NCBI RefSeq assembly: GCF_043099315.1
Contig: NZ_CP170746.1
DNA: 64,000 nt
Direction: 5' to 3' (one strand)
DNA from: Chlorogloeopsis fritschii
GTDB lineage: Bacteria > Cyanobacteriota > Cyanobacteriia > Cyanobacteriales > Nostocaceae
Shown here: in pieces, positions 7,527-16,256 of the stretch
Layout: every line of letters begins with the position of its first letter
Numbering within the stretch: the stretch's first letter is position 1
Program-made: the position numbers and the translations under genes
Notes under the pieces: generated by a model
Seen by the model: the letters and a program-made list of their open reading frames with translations, nothing else
Databases searched by the model: none
What the model was told of the DNA's origin: nothing

Positions 7527-9938
7527 CTAACTAAGAACTAAATAAATAGCCCAAATTGCCATTGCCCGTAGATAAGTACTAGCACGAAAAGTTCCAACCG
7601 CAGTGATAGCTTCAGGTGTGCGGAATTGTAGCCCATGATCGTAAATTTGTTGGACTACTGTTTTTGTTAGGTTCATAGCTTCATCTTTCATTCCCATTTG
7701 TACTAAAAATGCAGCCAAGCCAAAATTGATACCTGTCCACACTTCTAAAGGATGGGTAGCTTTGGGATTTTCTGGTGAACCATCAATCTTGAGTCCGTTA
7801 GCAGCACCAAACTTGCCATCATGAAACTTGAGAAAGCAAGCATCGTAAATCGTTTTCAAAGCGGACAAAGTGCGATCGCTCTCCACAATATCAGGTAACC
7901 CCAATAAACGTGCGTAGAACTGTCCGCATAATTGATCTGCCATCACTACATCCGAACCGCTTTCACTATCGAGTCGGTAATACTGTCCATTCCAAAGCTT
8001 CTGTTCATAGATTGGGCGAGATTGTTGTAACCATGCTTCGTAGATAGATTTTTGCTCTGTTAACTCCTCCGTGTTTTTTACGCCTTGGTAATTTGTTATC
8101 AAAACATCACAAATCGCGATCGCAGCTTCCAAAGCTGCCAACCACAACCCACCGCAATAAGCACTTACTCCCCGTAGTCGCCAGTCATCAAAAGTTTGAT
8201 CGGGCGCACCGGAATTTTCCGGAATTCCATCTCCATCTTTGTCAAAAGTCTTTAGATAGTTGAGGGTTTCCACAATGGCATTCCAGCAGTCTGCCAGAAA
8301 TTGCACATCATCCGCACCAGTGAGGAGAAAATCGCGGTATACCTGCAAAACAAAGTCACTACCTAAATCTTTCCACAGATTACAATCTTGGTAGCTCGTG
8401 TAATTTGTCTTTTCCCAAACGTGTTCATTGGGAGCGCCCAAGTCGTGAGGCGTTGCACCTGCTACCTTGCGAACAGCCATAGGGCTTTCTGCGCCAATGG
8501 TGTAATAGTAGCCAATAACGCGGCGGCGATCGTCACTTTTAGGAATCGCCCGTGCAAATGCACGAATTACTGCCTTCTCCAACTCTGGGAAAAGTATCAA
8601 CAGTGCAAAAGAACCATAAAGCCGCACGTCAAGGCTCTCGTACCAGCGATAGTCCAAGCATTCTAACACTGCAAACTGACCAATTGGATCGCGCTCTGAT
8701 GCCGCACTCCAAAGAGTACCGCCAGCAGTAAGATCGTAAAGCTCATTAAATAAAGCTATTTTGAACCAATTTGGCAAGTCTGCACGCTCAAAAATAGGTT
8801 GTTGCCAAGCTTGAATCTGCTGTTGCCAGATTTGATATTGTTGTAGCGCAGTAGATGCGATCGCCCAAGCATTCTTGCCGTTATTACCAAAAAAGTCTGT
8901 ATATCTGCGGTCATATTTAATGCCAGCCGCAAATTCAGTCACAGGAAAATCCCATGTTAGAACAAAAGGAATTTGCAATGTTGCGCCTGGTTGCAGAGTA
9001 AACCGCACAGCGAGTGCTGCTCCGATTTGTTCATCCTCTTTTGCTGGAGTTTTATTTATATAGTTAGGTAGAGAACCATTTTGTGCAAAGCTTTCCCATA
9101 CATCTTCACCCGTACCAACTGGATTCCAACGGCTGTGGTGAAAGATTTCCACATTCGGATCTTTGCGTGTGGCAATACACCATTGCCCCTCTCCTTCCTG
9201 AACTGGTTCACCTATACCTAAGCGATCTAAAATACAGCCGATATATTCAGTATCTTCAAAGAACTCGTTAAAATTATCCTTACTTTCATTCAAGCGCGGC
9301 TGATATTCGTACACTGGGCTACCATCATCCCGCAACCTTATCTCCGGAGATTTCAAGGCATTAGTAAACCAACCTACCATATTCTGCCAGGTGAGCATAA
9401 TACTCAAAGTAATAGGTGCATTTGTCGGGTTACGTACAGTCCACAGAAATACCGCCACAGGATAGCTAGTTTCTTGGTAGTTATTCGCCCAAATAGGCGA
9501 AAATTGCTCGCAGGTTAACTGGGCTTTGTATACCCCTTCATACACAAACCAACTGCGGGGGTAAAGAGCATGGTAAGTACCAGTTACGCCATCTTTACTT
9601 GTTGGATACCACTGCCATGCTTGTAGACTGCCATCTTCCGGAGCTTCTGTACACAAAGCATAAGCTTGGGAAGATGTGGCATCTGACTCAAATACACTGA
9701 ATTGACAGGCGGGAATATTTTTGAAGATATGTTCGCCACCGTCGATATGCCACAGGTTAAAATCTCCCCGCGAAGAACGGCCGATACAACCTGCACCAAA
9801 ACCGCCTAAAGGCATTCCATGCCAGGGGCCATCATCGACATTACTAGCATAGCGGACGGTGTAGGGCTTGTCCCAACCTAAACCAATGGGACGACTCCAA
9901 GTACAGGAAGGAATTTGCGGAGAGGATTTATTTGTCAT
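7527..9938 (-). CDS. GH116 family beta-glucosidase / non-lysosomal glucosylceramidase-type enzyme
   Basis: 803 residues, the usual length for bacterial GH116. The N-terminal beta-sandwich domain (about 20-340) starts with the family block MPLGGFGAGCIGRSSRGDFN, and an (alpha/alpha)6 catalytic domain follows (about 380-800). Probable catalytic residues are Glu399 in FNELYDLTAGGTLW (nucleophile) and Asp584 in DQTFDDW (acid/base); the neighbouring SAYCGGLWLAALEA is also conserved. Characterised relatives are human GBA2 and Thermoanaerobacterium TxGH116, which hydrolyse beta-glucosides and, in animals, glucosylceramide. No signal peptide is visible, so it is probably cytoplasmic. Candidate substrates here are glucosylated lipids or glycosides, perhaps including heterocyst glycolipids, but that is inference. 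It is transcribed alone, with its own terminator downstream. ATG start chosen at 9938, since the conserved block begins near residue 40. Confidence 0.88.
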   Translation of the reverse strand: MTNKSSPQIPSCTWSRPIGLGWDKPYTVRYASNVDDGPWHGMPLGGFGAGCIGRSSRGDFNLWHIDGGEHIFKNIPACQFSVFESDATSSQAYALCTEAPEDGSLQAWQWYPTSKDGVTGTYHALYPRSWFVYEGVYKAQLTCEQFSPIWANNYQETSYPVAVFLWTVRNPTNAPITLSIMLTWQNMVGWFTNALKSPEIRLRDDGSPVYEYQPRLNESKDNFNEFFEDTEYIGCILDRLGIGEPVQEGEGQWCIATRKDPNVEIFHHSRWNPVGTGEDVWESFAQNGSLPNYINKTPAKEDEQIGAALAVRFTLQPGATLQIPFVLTWDFPVTEFAAGIKYDRRYTDFFGNNGKNAWAIASTALQQYQIWQQQIQAWQQPIFERADLPNWFKIALFNELYDLTAGGTLWSAASERDPIGQFAVLECLDYRWYESLDVRLYGSFALLILFPELEKAVIRAFARAIPKSDDRRRVIGYYYTIGAESPMAVRKVAGATPHDLGAPNEHVWEKTNYTSYQDCNLWKDLGSDFVLQVYRDFLLTGADDVQFLADCWNAIVETLNYLKTFDKDGDGIPENSGAPDQTFDDWRLRGVSAYCGGLWLAALEAAIAICDVLITNYQGVKNTEELTEQKSIYEAWLQQSRPIYEQKLWNGQYYRLDSESGSDVVMADQLCGQFYARLLGLPDIVESDRTLSALKTIYDACFLKFHDGKFGAANGLKIDGSPENPKATHPLEVWTGINFGLAAFLVQMGMKDEAMNLTKTVVQQIYDHGLQFRTPEAITAVGTFRASTYLRAMAIWAIYLVLS

Positions 9939-10121
9939 CGCCTCTATTAATTAATAGCGTGCAGTCACGATAATGAAGACTAGCGCGATGTGTAAAATTT
10001 CTCAAGTCCACTGTTAGGAAATTTACACTTCAGTTCCATCTAAGAGTTATTAGTTGTTTTGTGCGATCGCGCTCTCACCATCGCTGTATACTTCTCATAT
10101 AGCATCTAGAAATTCAATCCG

Positions 10122-11066
10122 ATGCGCCAAAGTCAGCCCAAGGATGAATCACTCGAAACGATAAGCCTTCTAGATGAGTTGCCCGATCGACCAGTGCTTT
10201 CGAGTAAATCGAAGGGTTGGAATGGCATCACGATTGAATACTACCATCATCCCGCGAATGAATTAATTTCTCCTCCGCTCTCACAACACCTGATCACCTT
10301 AAACTGTGGTTCACCCTACCGCTTAGTGCAGCAACTTGATGGACAGGTTTATGAAGGACAGGTTGTGAAGGGAGACATTATCCTCACACCTGCATATCAC
10401 CCGACACAATGGTACTGGGATCGTGAGGTGGATGTTTTGCACCTTTGCTTTGAACCAACGTTTGTTACTAAAGTCGCAGCAGAAGCAGTTGAAGTTGATG
10501 CTGCTCATGTTGAAGTCTTCAATTATTTTGCTGTGGCCGATCTCCAAATTCAGCATATCAGTCATTTGCTCCTGACAGAATTAGAGTCTGAAAAACTGGG
10601 TAATCGTCTCTACGCTGAATCATTAGCGAATGCTCTAGCTGTTCATTTAATTAGAGAGTACAGTAGCGTTGAGAAAATTGTCAGGCAGTACTCTGGTGGT
10701 TTATCTAAGTCTAAGTTGCAACGAGCGATCGCCTATATTCAAGAAAATTTAGACCAAGATTTAAGTTTGGATGAAATTGCAGCTGAAGTAAATCTGAGTT
10801 CGTATCATTTTGCTCGCTTATTTAAACAATCAACAGGTTCAGCACCCCATCAGTATCAGATTCGTTGTCGAGTCGAACGTGCTAAGGAATTATTGCAACA
10901 AGGCGATATGGCGATCGCTGAGATTGCCACCTATGTTGGTTTCTACGATCAAAGTCACCTCAATCGCCATTTCAAAAGGATTGTAGGAGTTTCGCCTAAA
11001 GCCATTCAGCAAAACAGCAAGAACGTCCTCTGGATCGGCAAGAGCGTACAAGACTACACCGCTTGA
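10122..11066 (+). CDS. AraC family transcriptional regulator
   Basis: 314 residues. The C-terminal 100 residues are a full AraC/XylS domain with two helix-turn-helix motifs: DLSLDEIAAEVNLSSYHFAR and a second centred on IAEIATYVGFYDQSHLNRHF, followed by the conserved GVSPKA. The N-terminal 190 residues are probably a cupin-like ligand-sensing domain; the ligand is unknown. The crotonase-family gene begins 56 bases after this stop (or overlaps it if a TTG start is used), so the two are very likely co-transcribed. The regulator may control that enzyme or sense a related metabolite. An intact HIP1-rich upstream spacer separates it from the divergent GH116 gene, with no operator recognisable by eye. 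Confidence 0.88.
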   Translation: MRQSQPKDESLETISLLDELPDRPVLSSKSKGWNGITIEYYHHPANELISPPLSQHLITLNCGSPYRLVQQLDGQVYEGQVVKGDIILTPAYHPTQWYWDREVDVLHLCFEPTFVTKVAAEAVEVDAAHVEVFNYFAVADLQIQHISHLLLTELESEKLGNRLYAESLANALAVHLIREYSSVEKIVRQYSGGLSKSKLQRAIAYIQENLDQDLSLDEIAAEVNLSSYHFARLFKQSTGSAPHQYQIRCRVERAKELLQQGDMAIAEIATYVGFYDQSHLNRHFKRIVGVSPKAIQQNSKNVLWIGKSVQDYTA

Positions 11067-11122
11067 GTCTCCCTACAGTAAAAGCAGATAGCAAAGAACA
11101 CATTCTTTCTGCTGTAAAGGAT

Positions 11123-11896
11123 ATGACAAACTTCAACGACTACAAAAACAAGTACGAAAATCTCCGCATGGAGCGCACCAACTCTGGCATTTTGACAGTG
11201 ACTATGCATACCAATGGCGGTTCCCACATCCATACAGGTAAAGCACATCGAGAATTTCCAGATGCGTTTGGTGAAATTGCTCGCGATCGCCAGAATGAGG
11301 TTGTTATTTTTACAGGTGCTGGCGACAAATGGATCAGTCACATTGACTTTTCTACCGTGGATGACATCACGCAACCTGCTGGTTGGTATGCCATTCTTAC
11401 TGAGGCTCGCCAGCTTCTTTATAATTTTCTCGATATTGGCGTTCCGGTTATCTCAGCCGTTAATGGCCCTGCTCCCATTCATGGTGAGTATGCGCTAATG
11501 GCAGATATCATCTTAGCGGCTGAGGAGGCTTACTTTCAAGATAACCAGCATCTATCAGTTGGGGGTGGGGTTGTACCAGCCGATGGAGTACAGATTCTAT
11601 ACCCGGCAGCAATGGGTGATATTCGGGGGCACTATTTCCTGTTGACGATGCAGAAATTGACAGCCAAGGAAGCATTGCAAATCGGCATGGTTAATGAGGT
11701 TCATCCCCGTGACAAATTGCTGGCAAGAGCCAATGAGTTAGCACAGCAACTTCTTCGCCTCGATCCATATACACGCCGCTACACTCGGCTTATGTTTACT
11801 CGAAAACTCAAGCGAAAAGTGATTGATGAACTGTCATTTGACATGGGATTAGAGGGGCTTTCAATCGTCTCAGCCGTGAAACCCAAAAATTCTTAA
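11123..11896 (+). CDS. Enoyl-CoA hydratase/isomerase (crotonase) family protein
   Basis: 257 residues from the ATG at 11123, which has AAAGGAT just upstream; a TTG at 11063 overlapping the regulator's stop would add 20 residues. Crotonase fold features: EVVIFTGAGDKWISHID, then VPVISAVNGPAPIHGEYALM, ADIILAAEEAYF, and LTAKEALQIGMVNEV near the C-terminus. The two catalytic Glu positions of classical hydratases are not clearly both present (the second region reads HLSVGGGVVPADG), so the reaction may not be simple hydration. It closely follows an AraC gene, suggesting a small inducible unit. After the TAA stop the same frame goes on for 11 sensible codons (SIEEAKAAWENC) before the next stop, so the C-terminus may have been shortened by a nonsense change. 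Substrate unknown. Confidence 0.8.
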   Translation: MTNFNDYKNKYENLRMERTNSGILTVTMHTNGGSHIHTGKAHREFPDAFGEIARDRQNEVVIFTGAGDKWISHIDFSTVDDITQPAGWYAILTEARQLLYNFLDIGVPVISAVNGPAPIHGEYALMADIILAAEEAYFQDNQHLSVGGGVVPADGVQILYPAAMGDIRGHYFLLTMQKLTAKEALQIGMVNEVHPRDKLLARANELAQQLLRLDPYTRRYTRLMFTRKLKRKVIDELSFDMGLEGLSIVSAVKPKNS

Positions 11897-12077
11897 TCGA
11901 TTGAAGAAGCAAAAGCCGCTTGGGAAAACTGCTAAAAATATGTGTGGAGTAAGGAACTAAAATAAAATCACCCTGACTGAGCCAGAAATTATTTCCTACA
12001 TCACCCAAGCAGAATCTATACTACCTGGATTTATGCTTGACCTAGCTCCTCTTTTCAATCTTTAGATAGAAGTAGAT

Positions 12078-12620
12078 TTATTTCAAATCCAGTAACCCTT
12101 CTTCCTTCAACTTCGGATTAAATCTAATTTGTGCTTGTAATCCACGCTCCTCTAAAACTTTTAAAATTTCCACCTCTACTCGGCGCGCCACATTTTTAAT
12201 AATTTTGGTTTTTGCCACTTCATCAATAGAATTCTCGTAATTTGCATACTCTTCCGGTGTCATTAATACCTTAGCATCAATAGGCTGTGTCCATTGGTCT
12301 TTATCATCTTTGTTGCCCACAGGCACACTGCCATTTTCTTCAATCCATGCCTTCTCAATATTTTCTAGCACTGTGCGGCTAGGGCGTTCAATTGTTTGGA
12401 TTTTCACCCAATAACACTTTTGTGGTTGCCGTACTAAGTGCTGCTTAAGACTGAGATAAACATCACGAGAATATCCTACATATTGCAGCACTTTTTCCTG
12501 GTGAAAAATAGCATAAACTCCTATTTTACCTTGGAAATTTTCAGGTAATTGACCATTGTTATCAATATAAGGAACATATGCTAAACTTAATAAAGAAGGA
12601 ATATTTGTTTCTGTCGACAT
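12078..12620 (-). CDS. GIY-YIG domain protein
   Basis: 180 residues. The GIY-YIG core lies at about 32-75, seen as IGVYAIFH and LQYVGYSRD, with the family's catalytic Glu candidate further on (ENIEKAWIEENG). The domain belongs to the nuclease superfamily of UvrC and homing endonucleases. The Arg normally seen after the second motif is not obvious, so catalytic activity is uncertain. The C-terminal 70 residues are helical and charged, with no recognised domain. The gene follows a small unknown gene on the same strand after 89 bases. No mobile-element features surround it, and the family is common in cyanobacteria as a stand-alone cytoplasmic protein of unknown role. Confidence 0.75.
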   Translation of the reverse strand: MSTETNIPSLLSLAYVPYIDNNGQLPENFQGKIGVYAIFHQEKVLQYVGYSRDVYLSLKQHLVRQPQKCYWVKIQTIERPSRTVLENIEKAWIEENGSVPVGNKDDKDQWTQPIDAKVLMTPEEYANYENSIDEVAKTKIIKNVARRVEVEILKVLEERGLQAQIRFNPKLKEEGLLDLK

Positions 12621-12709
12621 AAATAAAATTCAAAAATTTAAAATTTTTAGTATTTTTTGATTGTAAATAACTAGGTGTTTTTTCAACATTAGCCATTCAC
12701 TATTAGCAA

Positions 12710-13030
12710 TTAACTCTTTCTATAAATTGCACAAAGACGACTGGGCTGAAAAATTTTAGCTGTGAACATAAAATTAGCTGGCACGTTAATAATAACGTAT
12801 TCGTCAGATTCTTGATATTTTTCAAATTCTGCTGGCATTCCTTTGGGAGTTGCTGTACTGTAAGGAACTGGCTGAAAAAGCAATTCTGTAAATTCTACTT
12901 TTTCACACTGTAAATTTTGACAAATTTGATTTAAAAAAGCTTCGCTAGTCAATAATTTAAATAGAGTTTCTTTTGCTTGTGGTTCGAGAGTGAAACTGCT
13001 ATCAAAATTTTCGACAATTTTCAGAGTCAT
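12710..13030 (-). CDS. Conserved hypothetical protein, possible partner of the GIY-YIG gene
   Basis: 106 residues, not recognised. It begins MTLKIVENFDSSFTL, has a helical stretch (KETLFKLLTSEAFLNQICQN) and a hydrophobic C-terminal part (YVIINVPANFMFTAKIF), with no signal peptide or clear membrane span. It has a normal ATG start, cyanobacterium-like codon use and no repeats. It lies 89 bases upstream of the GIY-YIG gene in the same direction, so the two may form an operon. The acidic, soluble character suggests a cytoplasmic protein. No function is proposed. Confidence 0.6.
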   Translation of the reverse strand: MTLKIVENFDSSFTLEPQAKETLFKLLTSEAFLNQICQNLQCEKVEFTELLFQPVPYSTATPKGMPAEFEKYQESDEYVIINVPANFMFTAKIFQPSRLCAIYRKS

Positions 13031-13511
13031 TTTACTTACAGGTAATTGTTAACTACTGAGAACTATGGCGTCCATCACTGGAGCGCGCTAAAAATGCCAC
13101 TTTAAATAAGCCTATTGGATAGTGTGACTCCTGTCAGCAGAGAAGGGTAGCTATTTGAGATTAAGAATTGTGAAGCTAAGTGTTTTTGGGTTTATGTACT
13201 GTGTTGAAACCAAGACAGAGGAGGCAGTACGCTGGAGAGCCAGCGCCGTATCTGTTGGTAGGGGTAAAATTTTTCATGCTTGATTCTGCCCAAAGCATTC
13301 CGTATCCTAGACAAAATTTTGTTTAGCCCTAATCTCTAAATTAAGAATATTAAATTAAAAATTGTTGAATAATTAGCCCAATTTGGGTGATTTTGATGGA
13401 AAATTCTCTCTCATAATTTAGTTTAGTTAGGTTTCTGAGTAATCTTGAACCTCGTTGGAGGTGAGCCTACAAAGTGACATCTTAATACAGTGTTTTGGGG
13501 AGGAATAGACC
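13031..13511. other. Intergenic region between divergent genes
   Basis: About 480 bases with no coding frame of note. It includes a G/C-rich stretch at 13215-13268 with CTGGAGAGCCAG-type self-complementarity, similar in wording to the repeat at 58600-58650, and a sequence GTTGGTAGGGG near 13255. A purine-rich GGGGAGGAA just before 13512 serves as ribosome-binding site for the TPR gene. Confidence 0.5.
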
Positions 13512-13991
13512 ATGAGCAAGCTCAAACACCTTTGGATTATCCTGGCGTCTTTAGTACCGTTAACAAGTTTGAGCAATAAGGCTCAGGCACAGTTCGATCC
13601 TTTCATCTCCCAACCACAGATGCCACCTCCAATAAATGCACCAGCAATGTCGATAGAGCAGCAAATGCGAGATCGGATAGAACGTCAAAGAGTAACTCCA
13701 GTTCCCAATTCAATCAGCAATCCCAAACTTGCGACTGCTTATGTCAAAGATGGTTTTGAACACTATAATCGAGGAGAGTACCAGAAAGCCGTCTCAGCTT
13801 ATAATTTAGCACTCTACTACAACTCAAGTTATGCCGTTGCTTATCTTGGCCGTGCTATGGCTTTGAGAAAATTAGGAGATAAACACAATGCTTTTTTGGA
13901 TGCTCGCAGAGCATCCCATTGGTCTCGCCAGCAGGGAAATATGAAAGTTCTTAATGCGGCAGAAAGATTTAAGCGCGTAATATATAGGTAA
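13512..13991 (+). CDS. Exported TPR-repeat protein
   Basis: 159 residues. A typical signal peptide (about 1-26, hydrophobic WIILASLVPLTSL ending in AQA) predicts export to the periplasm or thylakoid lumen. A Pro/Gln-rich linker follows, then two TPR-like helical pairs (about 75-145): AYVKDGFEHYNRGEYQKAVS and AYLGRAMALRKLGDKHNAFL. TPR proteins act as scaffolds for protein-protein contact; no enzyme motif is present. A good Shine-Dalgarno (GGGGAGGA, 13497-13504) lies before the ATG. It stands alone between divergent neighbours, so its partner cannot be inferred from context. Confidence 0.8.
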   Translation: MSKLKHLWIILASLVPLTSLSNKAQAQFDPFISQPQMPPPINAPAMSIEQQMRDRIERQRVTPVPNSISNPKLATAYVKDGFEHYNRGEYQKAVSAYNLALYYNSSYAVAYLGRAMALRKLGDKHNAFLDARRASHWSRQQGNMKVLNAAERFKRVIYR

Positions 13992-14365
13992 TACCGAGTC
14001 CCAAGAAAACCGCGGTTAGCTTTAGCTGACGTAAGTGTATAATCACAGTTACCGTAATCTAGTCAAATTCCCAAAATCAGAGCAATTAAAAAGGAATTGG
14101 TGAAGCGAAAAATTCTTAAATCTTTAACTGCTACTTGGGAAAAAAGAAAAATTTATTGCATCAATTTCAGGCATCCATAATATCCCAACCCATTCTCAGA
14201 TGTGGAGTCACTACCCACACTTGTGGCGGCACTAGACCTAGATTGGGTAGGTTAGAAGACTCAAGCACAACTTTTTTTTCGGCAATCCTAACATTGGCGT
14301 TCTGGATGCTATATTAGTAAGTCTAGTAGTGTGTGTACATATATATAGTCTTTCTGGAATTGACT
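13992..14365. other. Spacer upstream of rpsT
   Basis: About 370 bases. A 60-codon frame at 14135-14317 has no recognisable similarity and atypical composition, and is left out. The stretch just before rpsT (TGTGTGTACATATATATAG) is A/T-rich and may hold the promoter. Confidence 0.45.
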
Positions 14366-14671
14366 GTGGCGAATACAAAGTCTGCTCTGAAACGCGCCCA
14401 AATCGCAGAACGCAATCGTTTGCGCAATAAATCCTATAAATCAGCAGTGAAGACGCTGATGAAAAAATACCTTGCTGCTGTTGACACCTATGCAGCCAAC
14501 CCTACCCCTGAAGCCAAGCAAGAAGCATTGGCTCGGATGTCCGAAGCTTACAGCAAAATCGATAAAGCCGTGAAGCGAGGTGTCCTTCATCCCAACAACG
14601 GAGCTAGAAAAAAATCAAGATTAGCTCGTAAATTAAAAGCCCATACCCAAGCAGCAGCAACTGCACAATAG
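14366..14671 (+). CDS. rpsT: 30S ribosomal protein S20
   Basis: 101 residues starting at GTG 14366 (reads MANTKSALKRAQIAERNRLR), the standard S20 N-terminus; the longer upstream frame has no support. The protein is small, very basic and helical, with the conserved KSALKR and GVLHPNNGARKKSRLARKL blocks. S20 binds 16S rRNA early in assembly of the small subunit, contacting helices near the body of the 30S. Cyanobacterial S20 usually has this length and a C-terminal Ala/Gln tail. The gene precedes tatD and rpoB in the same direction; the 97-base gap to tatD is filled by heptamer repeats, so coupling may be loose. Confidence 0.97.
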   Translation: MANTKSALKRAQIAERNRLRNKSYKSAVKTLMKKYLAAVDTYAANPTPEAKQEALARMSEAYSKIDKAVKRGVLHPNNGARKKSRLARKLKAHTQAAATAQ

Positions 14672-14768
14672 TCAAAAGTCAAAAGTCAACGGTCAAAAGT
14701 CAATTAAATCCGGACTAATGACTGATGACTAATGACTAATGATTCATGGCTAATGACTAATGACTAAA
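14671..14768. repeat. Heptamer/STRR-type short tandem repeats
   Basis: Tandem GTCAAAA units (14671-14702) followed by TGACTAA units (about 14716-14766). These are the short tandemly repeated repetitive sequences typical of heterocystous cyanobacteria. They run up to, and possibly into, the start of tatD. Similar short repeats lie near 27830-27860, 42385-42430 and 42540-42565. Confidence 0.8.
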
Positions 14769-15554
14769 ATGCAGCTGATTGACACCCACGTTCACATCAA
14801 CTTTGACCTTTTTCAGTCAGACTTAGAGGCAGTACGATCGCGATGGCAAGAGGCAGGTGTGGTGCGTTTAGTACACTCCTGTGTTGAGCCAACAGAATTT
14901 TCTAGTATTCAAGCTCTAGCTCAACGTTTTCCCGAAATTAGCTTTGCTGTGGGGTTACATCCTTTAGATGCAGATAAATGGCATCATCAAATCCCAGAGG
15001 AAATCAAATCTTTAGCTTGTTCCGATTCTAAAGTAGTAGCAATTGGAGAGACAGGGCTGGACTTTTACAAAGCTGATAACTACGAACATCAAATTATGGT
15101 GTTTGAAGCCCAGCTTGCGATCGCGACAGAACTCAATTTACCAGTGATTATCCACTGCCGTAATGCAGCGGCAGAGGTAAGACAGGTGCTGGAAAAATGG
15201 AAAAATCTCCAAGGCGAAAGTTTGCGGGGTGTAATGCACTGCTGGGGCGGAACACCACAAGAGACTCAATGGTTTGTTGACTTAGGCTTTTACATTAGCT
15301 TTAGCGGCACCGTTACCTTCAAAAACGCCAAGCCCATCCAAGAATCTGCCGTGACGGTGAGAAGCGATCGCCTGTTAATCGAAACAGATTGTCCGTTTTT
15401 AGCTCCAGTTCCCAAACGAGGCGAACGACGCAACGAGCCTGCTTACGTTCGTTATGTAGCCGAACAGGTAGCTCGTCTGAGGGGGGAAACGACAGATGCG
15501 ATCGCATCTGTTACTACTCAAAATGCCTGTAAATTATTTGGCTTGGCACTATAA
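14769..15554 (+). CDS. tatD: TatD family metal-dependent hydrolase
   Basis: 261 residues from ATG 14769, giving MQLIDTHVHINFD; an ATG at 14760 lies inside the repeat tract and would add three residues. TIM-barrel amidohydrolase with TatD metal ligands in order: DTHVHI (two His), GETGLDF (Glu), IIHCRNA (His), MHCWGG (His) and LIETDCPFLAP (Asp). TatD proteins are 3'-5' exonucleases / DNases dependent on Mg2+ and are cytoplasmic. The length of about 260 is normal. Neither candidate start has a good Shine-Dalgarno. It follows rpsT and precedes rpoB, but a 700-base leader before rpoB argues for a separate rpoB promoter. Confidence 0.93.
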   Translation: MQLIDTHVHINFDLFQSDLEAVRSRWQEAGVVRLVHSCVEPTEFSSIQALAQRFPEISFAVGLHPLDADKWHHQIPEEIKSLACSDSKVVAIGETGLDFYKADNYEHQIMVFEAQLAIATELNLPVIIHCRNAAAEVRQVLEKWKNLQGESLRGVMHCWGGTPQETQWFVDLGFYISFSGTVTFKNAKPIQESAVTVRSDRLLIETDCPFLAPVPKRGERRNEPAYVRYVAEQVARLRGETTDAIASVTTQNACKLFGLAL

Positions 15555-16256
15555 AAATGCAGCTACGGGTATATTCTGAAAGATGTCGGAGAAAAAGATT
15601 ATTTATTAGGGGGCAAAAATATGATAATATTATTGCCTCCAAAACAGGTTTCCTTACGCCATAATGTTTAAGGAGGCAACAGCTAACATTTGTGTTTGAG
15701 TTGTACCAATTGGGCTTAACTACCCTCCCCATGTCTAGAGACAATGCTACAAATCTATGACAAGCCTTTTCCACAGTAGGTAGAGAAGATATTTAGTTTT
15801 GAGGCAGCGGAAATCTAAATTTAAAGCAATACAAATTTATTTTATAAAAGTAATTTCCCTGTGAGTACCACCCGTCAAAATCAAGCTACACGCACACAAC
15901 AGCAAGCTTGGCACATTATTCCCTCAGTATTAGAATATCATCGCTCACGATAGAAAGACATCAAACTCGATGGAAGGCAACAGCAAAAGAACTGCGTAGC
16001 TGAAACAGCGCGGTTTTGGAGGGTGAAGTGAGGAAAGCAAAACATATTTTGGCAAAGCTAAACCAGCTGTTCGTAAAAATTAAGCAAATCACCAAATCTT
16101 GGCAACTGTTGCCCTTAAGGTGGTCAATTGCCCTCTTGCCAAAATCGCTTTTCCCAGGTCTAATTACTCCGTTTGCCTGCACCTGCACCCAGCAGGTGGT
16201 GTAAGGAGAAGTTCCCACACACCCACAATTTTAACCAGGTTGACAAAGGTAGAGGC
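15555..16256. other. Long leader region upstream of rpoB
   Basis: About 700 bases with no gene. A hairpin GGGGGCAA/TTGCCTCC (15609-15640, one G-U pair) lies soon after the tatD stop without a T-run on the plus strand. The long spacing suggests the rpo operon promoter and an untranslated leader are here, but I cannot place them. An open frame extending rpoB upstream to 16173 is not supported, because the conserved protein starts at 16257. Confidence 0.5.

Noticed and set aside
14135..14317. 60-codon frame upstream of rpsT
   Set aside because: No similarity and unusual composition; probably chance.
16173..16256. Upstream extension of rpoB
   Set aside because: The conserved beta-subunit N-terminus starts at 16257; the extension has no similarity.
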